From positions 507,104-571,103 of the forward strand of contig NZ_JABXWR010000001.1 in the NCBI RefSeq assembly GCF_013377755.1: a DNA stretch of 64,000 nucleotides, read 5' to 3'. The notes beneath the pieces were generated by a model, which saw only the letters and a program-made list of their open reading frames with translations, had not been told where the DNA came from and searched no databases. Made by a program: the position numbers and the translations under genes. Of the stretch, positions 8,661 through 17,644 are shown piece after piece. Source of the stretch: Methanofollis tationis. Its GTDB lineage: Archaea > Halobacteriota > Methanomicrobia > Methanomicrobiales > Methanofollaceae. Every line of letters starts with the position of its first letter. The stretch's first letter is position 1.

Positions 8661-9318
8661 GGGTGCCTTCGCCGGGTGGCGGACTTCCTGAATGAGTTTG
8701 CCCCCTCTTCCTTTTTTATGACGGCGGCGTTCTGCTCGCTGTGAGCTGGGGCATTTCGGCCCTGAGAACCACGAACCACGATTGAAGAGCGCCTGATCGG
8801 TTGCCTCGCCGGAGACAATCGAGATCTGGATGAACGAGGATCATGGATCGCGGGAGACCATGCCCGCCGGCATGCTCCCCACCCCGGTCCCGATGCCGCA
8901 CAATTGAGCACAGATCTGTTGGGAGGCTCGCATACCATCGTTGCCGCTGAAATCATCAGGCCCTCCCTCCCCCACTCACTCTTTAAGCCTCTAAGAGGCA
9001 TCCACTGCTACCGGGACGGGGCGTTCACCGAACCCGGCCTGACAAAAGAGACGGCCATCGAGAAATACGCTCCCGCGGTGGCGGGAATCATCGCGTCCCT
9101 CCCGACGGCCTCCGCCCTCCTCGCACGGGGGAGGGCATCACCCCAGAGAGGCGAAGATGCAGGGAGCGCTCCGGGCGTCGTCTCCCTGCACCCCCCGCCT
9201 GAAGGGGATCCCGCACGCCTTCACGCAGGGGCGGGGGGGGTGCCGGGATATTCCCCCTCCGCCCTGCACGATAAAAACCAGATGATTCATTACCGGCGAA
9301 TCTCATACCGTTCGTCAT
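8661..9318 (+). other. Gene-poor interval, 658 nt
   Basis: No convincing gene. An open frame starting at 8904 reads plausible protein only for a short part (around GIHCYRDGAF, 8997-9026) and then runs through low-complexity GC-rich sequence into the wrong frame of the next gene, so I read it as decayed or non-coding. The segment 9165-9250 is rich in C/G runs with short inverted repeats. cgataaaaacc (9269-9279) is a possible TATA element for the transporter at 9319. Confidence 0.5.
8704..8720 (+). terminator. T-run behind dacZ
   Basis: cctcttccTTTTTTatg, about 50 nt after the dacZ stop, is the first oligo-T tract on the coding strand and the likely end of the fum-kor-suc-dacZ transcript. Confidence 0.45.
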
Positions 9319-10815
9319 ATGGGAAAGACGAACACTACCTCGTCGAAGAGTTACCTTTTATTGATTTTCTCCATCTCCCTTGCGATCTTCATGTCGTCGC
9401 TCGACGGCACGATCGTCAATATCGCCCTCCCGACGATCTCCGAGTCCTTCGGCGTCTCGACGAGCGCCGTCACCTGGGTCGCCACCGCATACCTCCTCGT
9501 CATGGCGGGGTGCGTGCTGATCTTCGGCAAAATTTCTGATTTCATCGGATATAAGAGAATATTTCTCTCCGGTTTTGTCGTCTTCACCCTCGGCTCTTTT
9601 GCCTGTGGCTTCCTCCCCGAACTGCTCGACTCGTTCTACGTCCTCGTGGGGTCGCGGGCGTTCCAGGGCATCGGCGGGGCGATGATCTCGGCGATCGCCC
9701 CCGCGATGGTCACGGCCTTCATCCCGATGGAGCAGAAGGGAAAAGCGATGGGCATTATCATGACCGTCGCAGCGCTCGGCACGGCGATCGGCCCCACGAT
9801 CGGGGGTCTGCTCACCCAGTATATCTCATGGCACTGGATCTTCTTCATCAACGTCCCGATCGGCATCCTCTCCGTGATCGTCGGGATGAAGGCGATCCCG
9901 GGCCAGAGCGACCGGAATGCAACACTTTCAGGCTTCGACCGGTCAGGTGCGGCATTCATCTTCATCGGCCTTGCTGCCCTCCTCTTTGCCGTGTCGGAGG
10001 GCGAGGTGCTGGGATGGACCTCGCCGGCGATCCTGGTCTCGGGTGCGGTGGCGGCGGTCTCGCTCGGCCTCTTCGTCTGGCGCGAACTGCACGCCGCTGA
10101 ACCCCTTCTTGAACTGGGGCTCTTTGGGAAGAGGAACTTCCTCCTCACCAACCTGATCCTGGTGCTGGTCTTCTTCGGCTTCTCCGGCATCAACTACCTG
10201 CTGCCGTTTTACCTCCAGTACGTCCTGGGCTATGAGATCTCCGCGGCCGGGATGGTCCTCACCTCCCTCTCGTTTGCGATGATGGTCTCGGGTCTTGCGG
10301 CCGGGCTCCTGTACAACCGTGTCGGGGGCAGAATACTCGCCATCGCTGCGGCGGCGATCATCGCGGCCGGGTATTCTATGATGACCCATCTCCAGGCGAA
10401 TACCACCATCGCCTATGTCGTGGCCGCCCTGATCGTCATCGGGTTCGGTCTCGGCCTGATGGTCACCCCGGTCTCGAATATGATCATGAACTCGGTCGCG
10501 AAGAGATACCAGGGGATGGTCTCGAGCCTGACGAGCCTGGAGCGGTTCGCCCCGATGACGATCGGGATCGCGATCTTCAACCTGATCTTCGTCCAGGGCG
10601 TGCTGCGGATCGCCGAGAACCGGGATATCACCATGCAGTCTCCCGTAGAGGTGAAGATGCACCTGTTATCTGCAGGTTTTGACATCGCCTTTTTTGGTGC
10701 GTTCATCGTCGCCGTCGTGGTGCTGGTCCTTGCATTCCTTGCACGGCAGGAGGTTCATCCCGATTATCTCGACGCCGGGGATGAGGGGGCACCTGAGATC
10801 GGGATGATGATCTGA
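9319..10815 (+). CDS. MFS drug-efflux-type transporter, DHA2 (EmrB/QacA) family
   Basis: Integral membrane protein of 498 residues with about 14 hydrophobic segments, the DHA2 layout. Motif D-like LDGTIVNIALPTISESF lies in the first helix region, motif A IFGKISDFIGYKRIFL follows the second, and the antiporter motif C ALGTAIGPTIGGLL is near residue 160. It should export a substrate in exchange for protons; the substrate cannot be told. Stands alone between intergenic regions. The first residues (MGKTNTTSSKSY) are hydrophilic and the start at 9319 is the natural one. Confidence 0.9.
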   Translation: MGKTNTTSSKSYLLLIFSISLAIFMSSLDGTIVNIALPTISESFGVSTSAVTWVATAYLLVMAGCVLIFGKISDFIGYKRIFLSGFVVFTLGSFACGFLPELLDSFYVLVGSRAFQGIGGAMISAIAPAMVTAFIPMEQKGKAMGIIMTVAALGTAIGPTIGGLLTQYISWHWIFFINVPIGILSVIVGMKAIPGQSDRNATLSGFDRSGAAFIFIGLAALLFAVSEGEVLGWTSPAILVSGAVAAVSLGLFVWRELHAAEPLLELGLFGKRNFLLTNLILVLVFFGFSGINYLLPFYLQYVLGYEISAAGMVLTSLSFAMMVSGLAAGLLYNRVGGRILAIAAAAIIAAGYSMMTHLQANTTIAYVVAALIVIGFGLGLMVTPVSNMIMNSVAKRYQGMVSSLTSLERFAPMTIGIAIFNLIFVQGVLRIAENRDITMQSPVEVKMHLLSAGFDIAFFGAFIVAVVVLVLAFLARQEVHPDYLDAGDEGAPEIGMMI

Positions 10816-10831
10816 ACGGGCAGAGCCCTTC

Positions 10832-10854
10832 CCGCGGTTATACCGCTACCGCGG
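10832..10854. repeat. Hairpin between transporter and cupin gene
   Basis: CCGCGGT (10832-10838) pairs perfectly with ACCGCGG (10848-10854); an alternative fold pairs GCGGT (10834-10838) with ACCGC (10842-10846). The mutually exclusive hairpins lie just behind the transporter stop and just before the TATA box of the next gene. Confidence 0.5.
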
Positions 10855-10860
10855 ACAACT

Positions 10861-10871
10861 GATTTATTTTT
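10861..10871 (+). promoter_or_regulatory. TATA box of the cupin lipoprotein gene
   Basis: gatttattttt centred about 27 nt before ATG 10893 gives the spacing expected for a leaderless archaeal transcript. Confidence 0.5.
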
Positions 10872-10892
10872 CCCGGTGCAGAGTATCTACCC

Positions 10893-11762
10893 ATGCAGAG
10901 GATTCTCTTTCTCATCTTCGCCTGCGTCCTCCTCTCTGCGGGGTGCCTCACGGCGAGCCCCCCTCAGGCAGAGGAGGGAGAGGGCGTCCGCCTGATCACG
11001 CCGCCGGAAGGCTTTGCCATCTTCGGCGGTCAGGGCACTTACACCGGGATCATCGGCGACGAGACGCCCGATATCCGGACAAACTACAGCATGGGCCTGG
11101 TCGCCATCCCGGCGGGCAATGCAACGTCCCCGCACCGGTTGATCGGGAGCGCGGAGTTTGTCCACGTGATCGCCGGTGCGGCGGAGATCAGGTGCGACAA
11201 CAGCACGGTCGTCGCCCGCGAGGGCGAGACCGTCCTCCTGTCCGAAGGGGTGCTGCAGTCGATCGCCGCCGCCGGCGATCGCGAACTCCGGTATATCGAC
11301 GCCGTCTCTCCGCCCTTTGCGGCGGCGAACGAGGTCTCGGGGGAGGGACTGGCGGCGCTCACCGTCACGACGGCCTGCGTGCCGGTCGTCATCCCTGACC
11401 CGCGGCAGGGGATCGAGTGGGACCTCGGGTCTGAGATGATGATCTACACCCTTGCAAACTCGGTGCTGATGGACGAGATCAGCTTCCCGCTCCCGTACAG
11501 CGTCGCATATGTCGAACTTCTCCCCGGCGGTTCGATCGGGTTCAACCGGCTCAACCGGTCGTCCGAGGTGATCGTCGTGCTCGGCGGCGAGGTCGAGGTC
11601 TTCACCCCTGATGCGGGATCGGTCCGGGTGCCGACCGGGAGCGCCGCCTATGTTCCCCCCGGTCAGGTGAAGGGCTACCGGAACGTTGCAGCGTCGAACG
11701 CGACGCTCCTGAGTTTCGTCGACCCGGCATGGACGCCTGAAGGGACGGCCATGCTGGAGTGA
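10893..11762 (+). CDS. Exported double-cupin lipoprotein
   Basis: 289 residues. A signal peptide with a lipobox, MQRILFLIFACVLLSAGCL, predicts export and lipid anchoring at the cysteine near residue 19. Two cupin-like halves follow: one around 70-125 (FVHVIAGAAEIRC and the following VVAREGETV) and one around 195-275 (VELLPGGSIGFNRL, EVIVVLGGEVEVFTP, GSAAYVPPGQVKGYRNV). The usual metal-binding histidines of cupin motif 1 are replaced (FNRLNRSSE), so metal-dependent catalysis is doubtful; a binding role outside the cell is possible. The fold resembles allantoin-type bicupins, but no function is assigned. A T7 run (11776-11782) ends the unit. Confidence 0.75.
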   Translation: MQRILFLIFACVLLSAGCLTASPPQAEEGEGVRLITPPEGFAIFGGQGTYTGIIGDETPDIRTNYSMGLVAIPAGNATSPHRLIGSAEFVHVIAGAAEIRCDNSTVVAREGETVLLSEGVLQSIAAAGDRELRYIDAVSPPFAAANEVSGEGLAALTVTTACVPVVIPDPRQGIEWDLGSEMMIYTLANSVLMDEISFPLPYSVAYVELLPGGSIGFNRLNRSSEVIVVLGGEVEVFTPDAGSVRVPTGSAAYVPPGQVKGYRNVAASNATLLSFVDPAWTPEGTAMLE

Positions 11763-11775
11763 CGGTCCCCTCTCC

Positions 11776-11782
11776 TTTTTTT
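11776..11782 (+). terminator. T7 run after the cupin gene
   Basis: Seven T residues on the coding strand, 13 nt after the stop codon at 11762; no hairpin needed for archaeal termination. Confidence 0.5.
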
Positions 11783-11851
11783 AGACTATGCAGGCGCCTG
11801 CAGCAGATCTCTTTATCGGACGGCAGATGCCAGATCGATCAGGTGGCTCCC

Positions 11852-12364
11852 ATGCATCGTCCAACCCCCACATCCGTCCTCCGCGACTGGACCCCCGATG
11901 ACGCCGTCTCCCTCTGCCGTCATGCCGACAACCCGCGGATCGCCCGCTGCATGCGGGACGCATTCCCCCACCCCTATACGCCGGGCGATGCTGAACGGTT
12001 CATTGCGATGGCGACGCAGAACTGCTCCGCCCTCCTGCTGGCAATCGAGGTGGACGGCGAGGCGGTGGGGGGCATCGGCGTTCACCCCCTCGCCGACGTC
12101 TACCGCGGGACGGCCGAGATCGGCTACTGGCTCTCAGAGGAGCACTGGGACAGGGGGATCGCCACCGATGCGGTTCGTGCGATGATCCCGCTCGCCTTCG
12201 ACCTATTCCCGATCGTCCGTCTCCAGGCAGGCGTTTTCGAGAGCAAACCGGCGTCGATGCGGGTGCTGGAGAAGTGCGGTTTCTGCCTCGAAGCCGTCCA
12301 CCGTTCGGCGATCACAAAGGACGGCGTGGTCATGGACGAGCATCTCTCCGCCCTGCTGAAATGA
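11852..12364 (+). CDS. GNAT N-acetyltransferase, RimJ/RimL-like
   Basis: 170 residues of the Acetyltransf_3 (RimJ/RimL) type. The acetyl-CoA fold is seen in LLAIEVDGEAVGGIGVHP, AEIGYWLSEEHWDRGIATDAV and the C-terminal NKASMRVLEKCGF-like SKPASMRVLEKCGFCLEAV. Likely acetylates an amine on a small molecule or a protein terminus; substrate unknown. Start set at ATG 11852 with caggtgg upstream; the longer frame from 11759 adds a non-conserved 31-residue extension that overlaps the preceding stop. Confidence 0.85.
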   Translation: MHRPTPTSVLRDWTPDDAVSLCRHADNPRIARCMRDAFPHPYTPGDAERFIAMATQNCSALLLAIEVDGEAVGGIGVHPLADVYRGTAEIGYWLSEEHWDRGIATDAVRAMIPLAFDLFPIVRLQAGVFESKPASMRVLEKCGFCLEAVHRSAITKDGVVMDEHLSALLK

Positions 12365-12427
12365 GAAGGCCGTCGATACCTTTCTCTTCCGGGCCGCCCA
12401 CCCCCTCTCCATGAGAGGTGAATATGC

Positions 12428-13204
12428 ATGACCCACTCAGCCGTTTCTGAGATCGGCGGGCGGCTTGCCGGGGCGTTTCGGCTCTCGGCAGCGCCCCTCG
12501 CCATATGCGGCTCCGAGGAGGCGCCGGCCGACGCCGTCCCCCTCCCGTCGGTCCACCGCTGCATCGCCGTCGCCATGTATCGCATGGCAACGGGCAGGAC
12601 GGACGCCCCTGCATTCTATCTTGGCGAAGAGGCGAATGCGGGGTGCTGCCCTGGCGGCCTCGCCCATATGGGGCTTGCCGGACGTTCAGAAGATATCCGC
12701 TGGTTTGTCTCCACCGGACGGTCTGACGTGCGGGGCGGTGCGGCCGAGTACCTGAAGGCCGACCCCGCACTCGTCGGCGCCTGTTTCGAGCGGGCCGGGC
12801 CGGTCACCCCGCCCGGGCGCTACCTGGTGATCAGGCCCTGCCTGAGCGTTCTGGGGGACACCCCTGTGCGGTCGATCTGCCTCTTCGGCACCGCCGAGGC
12901 GGTCAGGAACATCGCCGCCCTCGTCCACTTCGACCGCCCCGACCCCTTCTCCCCGGTACTCGCCCCCTGGGGGCCGGCATGTGCGACCTTCGTCTCCTAT
13001 CCGGCCGGCATGGCCGCCGGAGCCCCGCGAGACGCTGCTTTCATGGGCCCCACCGACCCGACGGTAAACCATGCCCTGCCGCCCGAGGTCCTGGCCATCG
13101 GCATCCCGGTCACAGTGGCCAGGCGCATGGTCGAGAACCTCGACGCCTCCTTTGTGGTCAGGCGGCCGCGGGTGGCGTTCCCTGAGCGCGGGCGCAACCT
13201 GTAA
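12428..13204 (+). CDS. DUF169 family protein
   Basis: 258 residues matching the DUF169 pattern common in methanogens and anaerobes: a PLAICGSEEAP-like N-terminal part, GEEANAGCCPGGLAHMGL around residues 66-83 with conserved cysteines, and a C-terminal AIGIPVTVARRMVENLD. The function of the family is not established; the cysteine pair suggests metal or cluster binding, which is inference. Cytoplasmic, no signal or membrane segment. Downstream membrane gene begins 26 nt later and may share the transcript. Confidence 0.8.
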   Translation: MTHSAVSEIGGRLAGAFRLSAAPLAICGSEEAPADAVPLPSVHRCIAVAMYRMATGRTDAPAFYLGEEANAGCCPGGLAHMGLAGRSEDIRWFVSTGRSDVRGGAAEYLKADPALVGACFERAGPVTPPGRYLVIRPCLSVLGDTPVRSICLFGTAEAVRNIAALVHFDRPDPFSPVLAPWGPACATFVSYPAGMAAGAPRDAAFMGPTDPTVNHALPPEVLAIGIPVTVARRMVENLDASFVVRRPRVAFPERGRNL

Positions 13205-13230
13205 ATCTCGCCATCGTCAAGAGTTCGTTC

Positions 13231-13749
13231 GTGACGATAGAGCGAACCATCGCCTCGGCCTTCCAGATGGACGAGGAGACCTGGGCCAGGCACGCAAACC
13301 CGTGGAGCGTCTGGACCAGGAACACCGTCCTCCCGCTCCTGATCCTTGCCTTCTGGAGCCGTGTGTGGCTGGGCCTGTGGTCTCTGCTCCCGATCGCCGT
13401 TGCGGGGATCTGGACCTGGATCAACCCCCGGCTCTTTGTCCGCCCCGAATCGACGGAGAACTGGGCATCGAAGGCGGTGCTCGGCGAACGGGTCTGGCTG
13501 AACCGGAAGGCGGTGCCGGTGCCCGGGCGCCACCGCAGGGCGCCGAAGATCCTCTCGGCGTGCTCGGGTATCGGGATGCTCTCTGTGATCTGGGGCGTCT
13601 ACGCCCTCGAAGTCTGGCCCCCCCTCTTCGGCGCTGCGGTCGTCTACCTGAGCAAACTCTGGTTCCTGGACCGGATGGTCTGGCTGTACGAGGACATGAA
13701 GGACATGGCGCCCGAATACCGGAGCTGGCTCTACACGGAGGAGAGTTGA
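13231..13749 (+). CDS. Small membrane protein, DUF6653-like
   Basis: 172 residues. Hydrophobic helices are clear at about 35-65 (VLPLLILAFWSRVWLGLW and LLPIAVAGIWTWI) and 112-140 (GIGMLSVIWGVYALEVW and LFGAAVVYLSKLW). The conserved W-rich pieces WARHANPWSVWTR and MVWLYEDMKDMAPEYRSWLY recall a family of uncharacterised membrane proteins (DUF6653, from memory, not searched). Function unknown. Start GTG at 13231. Confidence 0.65.
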   Translation: MTIERTIASAFQMDEETWARHANPWSVWTRNTVLPLLILAFWSRVWLGLWSLLPIAVAGIWTWINPRLFVRPESTENWASKAVLGERVWLNRKAVPVPGRHRRAPKILSACSGIGMLSVIWGVYALEVWPPLFGAAVVYLSKLWFLDRMVWLYEDMKDMAPEYRSWLYTEES

Positions 13750-13799
13750 GGGGGGCGATCCTTCCTTCCTCTCCAGGCCCAGCCGGTTGCCCTGAACCC

Positions 13800-13955
13800 T
13801 CACTTGTTTCCGCCCAGCACCTCGTCCCAGTAGCGATTGACCGCCGCCCGGCCCCTCACCCCGATCGGGTCGTCTCCAGCGGGATATAGGGTGCGAAGGT
13901 CAGGGGGAACTAACCCCTCGCGCGAGAAATGCCCCGGTCCAGAGGGGCCAAAAAA
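13800..13955 (-). pseudogene. Remnant of the 3' end of a gene (unidentified)
   Basis: On the minus strand an open frame of about 50 codons without a start codon ends in the protein-like tail RAAVNRYWDEVLGGNK and a TGA at 13800-13802, preceded by TLYPAGDDPIGVRG. The +1-shifted frame over 13858-13904 also reads like protein (FAPYIPLETTRSG) and then stops, which suggests a frameshifted, truncated gene tail. The opposite strand carries only a shadow. Parent gene not recognised. Confidence 0.4.
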
Positions 13956-14060
13956 TTACTCCTACGAATATACGGGGCCTCACCCTTTTCACGGGAGAAA
14001 TACGCATTTTCCTTTAACGCCCTGCCCGGGCCGCTTTAGGAGCAGCAACCCCGGGTAGAG

Positions 14061-14083
14061 GTAATTATAGAAACGGTTAAATG
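14061..14083 (+). promoter_or_regulatory. metK promoter region
   Basis: Two AT-rich boxes, gtaattatag and ggttaaatg, with a purine-rich BRE-like gaaac between them, lie in an otherwise GC-rich region. If ggttaaatg is the TATA box the transcript would begin near 14103 and have a short leader carrying GAGGG in front of ATG 14129. Confidence 0.45.
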
Positions 14084-14128
14084 AGACCCGATCGTTGTAA
14101 TTAATTATTCTTTGACATGAGGGATGAG

Positions 14129-15334
14129 ATGATCAGAAACATCAGGGTAGAGCGGATCGCGCAGACACCTATCGAACAGCAGCAGATCGAACTGGTCGAG
14201 CGGAAGTGCATCGGCCACCCGGACAGCATTGCCGACGGCATCGCCGAAGCGATATCCCGTGCGCTCTGCCGGGCCTATATCGAGGAGTGCGGGGTCTACC
14301 TGCACCACAACACCGACCAGGGCGAGATCGTCGCCGGCGAATCCCTTCCCCGTTTCGGCGGCGGCAAGATCGTCCGGCCGATCTACGCCCTCCTCACCGG
14401 CCGCGCCACCAAGACCTTCGACGGCATCAATATCCCGGCAGACTCTATCGCCGTCGAAGCGGCCCGCTCCTATGTCAAGAGCATCATCCCCATCATGAAC
14501 CTTGAGCGCGACATCATCGTCGACTGCCGCATGGGGACCGGCTCGACCGACCTGCGCGACGTCTTCAAGACCTGCGGCGGCTCGGCCATGATGCGGGCGA
14601 ACGACACCTCCTTCGGCGTCGGCCACGCCCCCTTCAGCGAGACCGAGAGCCTGACCAAGGGCGTCTCCGACTATATCGACGAGGTCTACCGCCCCCGGAA
14701 CCCGGCGATCGGCACCGACATCAAGGTCATGGGACTCCGTGACGGCGACGCCATCACCCTCACCCTTGCGGTGGCGATGGTCGACCGCTACCTCGCCGAC
14801 ATCGGCGAGTACGTCGAGACGATTGCCAGGCTCAAGGAGACGATCGAGGGCATCGCCCCGAAGTTCACCGACCGGAAGGTGCACATCGACGTGAACACCG
14901 CCGACGACATCTCGAACGGCGTCGTCTTCCTGACCGTAAACGGCACCTCGGCCGAGATGGGCGACGACGGTTCGGTCGGCCGCGGCAACCGCTGCAACGG
15001 GCTGATCACCCCGTGCAGACCGATGAGCATGGAGGCGACGAGCGGCAAGAACCCGATCAACCATATCGGCAAGATATACAACCTCCTCTCCACCCAGCTC
15101 GCAAACACCTGCGTCGCCGAGATCGACGACATCGATGAGATCTACATCAGGCTCCTCTCCCAGATCGGCCACCCGATCGACCAGCCCCTCGTTGCCGGTG
15201 TCCAGGTGATCCCGAAGGCCGGCGTGGAACTGGCAGCGATCAAGCCTGCCATCGATGCGATCATCGACACCGGGCTCGAAAACATCGGCAGCATCACCGA
15301 GAAGGTCATCAGGGGCGACCTGAAGACCTTCTAA
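14129..15334 (+). CDS. metK: S-adenosylmethionine synthetase, archaeal type
   Basis: Makes S-adenosylmethionine from methionine and ATP. The archaeal-type enzyme, distinct from bacterial MetK, is recognised by IVERKGLGHPDS-like [46 protein letters not shown] and [15 protein letters not shown]; all lie in the expected order and the length (401) is normal. ATG 14129 follows GAGGG at 5 nt and gives the typical MIRNIRVE start; ATG 14117 in the same frame is an alternative adding four residues. 12-33 nt separate it from hisG, so the four genes to hisB likely form one unit. Confidence 0.95.
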   Translation: MIRNIRVERIAQTPIEQQQIELVERKCIGHPDSIADGIAEAISRALCRAYIEECGVYLHHNTDQGEIVAGESLPRFGGGKIVRPIYALLTGRATKTFDGINIPADSIAVEAARSYVKSIIPIMNLERDIIVDCRMGTGSTDLRDVFKTCGGSAMMRANDTSFGVGHAPFSETESLTKGVSDYIDEVYRPRNPAIGTDIKVMGLRDGDAITLTLAVAMVDRYLADIGEYVETIARLKETIEGIAPKFTDRKVHIDVNTADDISNGVVFLTVNGTSAEMGDDGSVGRGNRCNGLITPCRPMSMEATSGKNPINHIGKIYNLLSTQLANTCVAEIDDIDEIYIRLLSQIGHPIDQPLVAGVQVIPKAGVELAAIKPAIDAIIDTGLENIGSITEKVIRGDLKTF

Positions 15335-15367
15335 GATAGTATTTCCATGCCCGCAGGAAGAGAGGAT

Positions 15368-16240
15368 ATGACCGGCACCACTAAAATCCGCCTTGCGATC
15401 CCGAACAAAGGACGGATCGCACAGCCCATCCGCGACCTTGTGGAGAAGAGCGGCATCCACCTCAGGGAGACCGGAGAGCGCAAGCTCGTTGCAAAGACCG
15501 TCGACCCCGATATCGAGGTGCTCTTTGCCCGCCCTATCGACATCCCCGAGTACGTGGCCAACGGCGCCGCCGATATCGGGATCACCGGGCTGGATATGGT
15601 TCACGAGCGCGGCTCGGTCGTCGAGGAGCTCCTCGACCTGAAGATGGGGCGGGCGACCCTGGTGGTGGCCGTGCCCGAGGACGCCTCTGTCGCCGGCGTG
15701 AAAGACCTCGACGGCGCCAGGATCGCCACCGAGTTCCCGAACATCACCCGGGCGTACTTTGAGCGGTTCGGCGTCTCGGTGACGATCGTCCCGGTCGGGG
15801 GGGCCTGCGAGGCGACGCCCTATCTCGGCATCGCCGACGCCATCGTCGACCTGACAAGCACCGGCACCACCCTCCAGACAAACCGGATGCGCATCCTCGG
15901 CGAGGTGCTCAGCACGAACACCGAGGTGATCGCAAACCCGGCCTCGCTTGAGCAGAAGGCGGAGAAGATCCAGGAAGTGGTCCTCGCCCTCGAAAGCGTG
16001 GTCAGGGCGAAGGGCCAGTGCTACATCATGATGAACGTCAACCGGGACGCCCTGCCCGAGGTCGAGCGGATCCTCCCTGGCCTCGGCGGCCCGACGGTGA
16101 TGGACGTCGCCTCCCACGAGGGGCTTGTGGCGGTGCACGCCGTCGTGCGCGAGGAGTGCGTCTACCAGCTGATCACCCAGCTGAAGCGCTCGGGCGCCCG
16201 CGACATTCTGGTGATGTCGATCGAACGGATGATCCCCTGA
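15368..16240 (+). CDS. hisG: ATP phosphoribosyltransferase, long form
   Basis: First step of histidine synthesis: ATP plus PRPP. 290 residues make it the long, HisZ-independent form with a C-terminal regulatory domain (from about 215), expected to be feedback-inhibited by histidine. [14 protein letters not shown] and GLDMVHE are the N-terminal signatures, [16 protein letters not shown] the PRPP-binding loop. ATG 15347 in frame is an alternative start adding seven residues. The stop overlaps the hisA start by one base. Confidence 0.93.
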   Translation: MTGTTKIRLAIPNKGRIAQPIRDLVEKSGIHLRETGERKLVAKTVDPDIEVLFARPIDIPEYVANGAADIGITGLDMVHERGSVVEELLDLKMGRATLVVAVPEDASVAGVKDLDGARIATEFPNITRAYFERFGVSVTIVPVGGACEATPYLGIADAIVDLTSTGTTLQTNRMRILGEVLSTNTEVIANPASLEQKAEKIQEVVLALESVVRAKGQCYIMMNVNRDALPEVERILPGLGGPTVMDVASHEGLVAVHAVVREECVYQLITQLKRSGARDILVMSIERMIP

Positions 16241-16956
16241 TGCCTATGATGATCTTTCCTGCGGTGGATATCCTCGGCGGCCGGTGCGTCCAGCTCGTGC
16301 AGGGGCGGCGGGAGACGGCGACGTCCTATGGCACTCCCCTGGAAAACGCCCGCAAATGGCTCGATGCCGGCGCCGATGCCCTCCACGTGATCAACCTGGA
16401 CGGGGCGTTCGGCAGCGCCGGGGCGAACGCGGAGATGATCAGGGAGTTGATCAGGGAGACCGGCGTCTTCGTGGAGCTCGGCGGCGGGATCCGGAGTCGG
16501 GAGGACGCCCGCGCCTGGCTGGAGATCGGAGTGGGCCGGGTGATCCTGGGGACGGTCGCCATCCGCGAGCCCGAGGTGGTCCGCGACCTCTCCCTCGAGT
16601 TCGGCCCCGGGCATGTTATGGCCGGCGTGGATGCGAGGGACGGGCGGGTCGTGATCGAGGGCTGGCAGGAGGAGGCGGGCGACTACCTCTCCTGGGCCGA
16701 GCGCTTCGAACTCCTGGGTGCGGGCTCGCTCCTCTTTACCAACGTGACGGTGGAGGGGCTCTGCCGCGGGATCGAGGCCGGGCCGGTGGCGCGGCTCCTC
16801 GAACGGACACGCCTGCCGGTCGTAGTGGCCGGCGGGGTGTCGAGCGCCGCCGACGTCCGGGCCCTGCGGGACCTCGGGGTTTCGGGGGCGGTGCTGGGGT
16901 CGGCGCTGTACAGCGGGAAGATCACGATTGAAGAGGCACTGGAGGCGGCGCGATGA
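16240..16956 (+). CDS. hisA: Phosphoribosylformimino-5-aminoimidazole carboxamide ribotide isomerase
   Basis: TIM-barrel isomerase of the histidine pathway, 238 residues. [17 protein letters not shown] carries the first catalytic aspartate, VNLDGAFGS-like INLDGAFGS and [10 protein letters not shown] the phosphate-binding half-barrel, and [14 protein letters not shown] plus [13 protein letters not shown] the second half with its catalytic aspartate (TNVTVEG region). Start at ATG 16240 overlapping the hisG stop; ends with ATGA overlap into hisB. Confidence 0.94.
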   Translation: MPMMIFPAVDILGGRCVQLVQGRRETATSYGTPLENARKWLDAGADALHVINLDGAFGSAGANAEMIRELIRETGVFVELGGGIRSREDARAWLEIGVGRVILGTVAIREPEVVRDLSLEFGPGHVMAGVDARDGRVVIEGWQEEAGDYLSWAERFELLGAGSLLFTNVTVEGLCRGIEAGPVARLLERTRLPVVVAGGVSSAADVRALRDLGVSGAVLGSALYSGKITIEEALEAAR

Positions 16957-17534
16957 GGACGGGAAGCGTGGAGCGTAAGACGAAGGAGACGGCGATCAGT
17001 CTCGTGATCGGGCTGGACGGGGAAGAGGAGATCGCGGTCTCGACCGGGCTTCCCTTCCTGGACCACATGCTCAATGCGTTTGCAAAGCACGGCGGTTTCT
17101 CTCTCAGGGTGGAGGCGGCGGGCGACCTCCAGGTCGACGCCCACCACCTGGTCGAGGACGTCGGGATCGTGCTCGGCACGGCTATCCGCGAGGCGGTCGG
17201 CGAGGGGCGCGGGATCGCCCGGTTCGCGAACGCCGCCATACCGATGGACGAGGCGCTCGCCGAGGTGGCGATCGACGTCGGCGGCCGCGGTTACCTGGTC
17301 TTCTCCGGGTCGTTCAACACTCCCGCAACCGGCGGGATCGACACCAGCCTCTTCGAGCACTTCTTCGGGAGCCTCTGCAGCCGCGCCGGGATCACGGCCC
17401 ACATCCGCTTCTACGGCCGAAACGATCACCACATGGCCGAGGCGGTCTTTAAGGCCTTCGGGGTCGCCCTGGGGCGTGCGGTCGCCGTCGATCCCCGGAA
17501 GACCGGGGTGCCGAGCACGAAAGGAACGCTCTGA
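16953..17534 (+). CDS. hisB: Imidazoleglycerol-phosphate dehydratase
   Basis: 193-residue stand-alone IGP dehydratase (no phosphatase domain), converting imidazole glycerol phosphate to imidazole acetol phosphate. The Mn-binding histidine-rich motifs are [33 protein letters not shown] and [12 protein letters not shown], complete for the metal centre. Last gene of the metK-hisGAB unit; a T-rich tract follows the stop. Confidence 0.96.
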   Translation: MRTGSVERKTKETAISLVIGLDGEEEIAVSTGLPFLDHMLNAFAKHGGFSLRVEAAGDLQVDAHHLVEDVGIVLGTAIREAVGEGRGIARFANAAIPMDEALAEVAIDVGGRGYLVFSGSFNTPATGGIDTSLFEHFFGSLCSRAGITAHIRFYGRNDHHMAEAVFKAFGVALGRAVAVDPRKTGVPSTKGTL

Positions 17535-17543
17535 ATATAATCC

Positions 17544-17557
17544 CTTTTTTCTTTTCT
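17544..17557 (+). terminator. T-rich terminator after hisB
   Basis: ccctTTTTTcTTTTc-type tract right behind the hisB stop codon on the coding strand, suited to archaeal factor-independent termination. Confidence 0.55.
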
Positions 17558-17644
17558 GATCCTGTTCACCGTGCGTCCCGGTCCTATCGCCCTCCCCGGG
17601 TCGTCGCCGCCGGTCCCCGGGCAGAGGTACACCTGATTTCCCGC

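Larger units (their letters stand above)
13750..14128 (+). other. Intergenic interval before metK
   Basis: About 380 nt with no intact gene: it holds the minus-strand remnant described separately, several G/C-run inverted repeats (for example gccctgcccgggc near 14021) and, at its end, the AT-rich metK promoter region. Confidence 0.6.

Noticed and set aside
13837-14058. 73-codon plus-strand frame before metK
   Set aside because: Antisense to the decayed minus-strand gene tail and lacking any protein-like pattern.
14105-16138. 677-codon minus-strand frame opposite metK and hisG
   Set aside because: High-GC antisense shadow: low complexity rich in Asp, His, Arg and Gly, no motifs, while the plus strand encodes two well-known enzymes.
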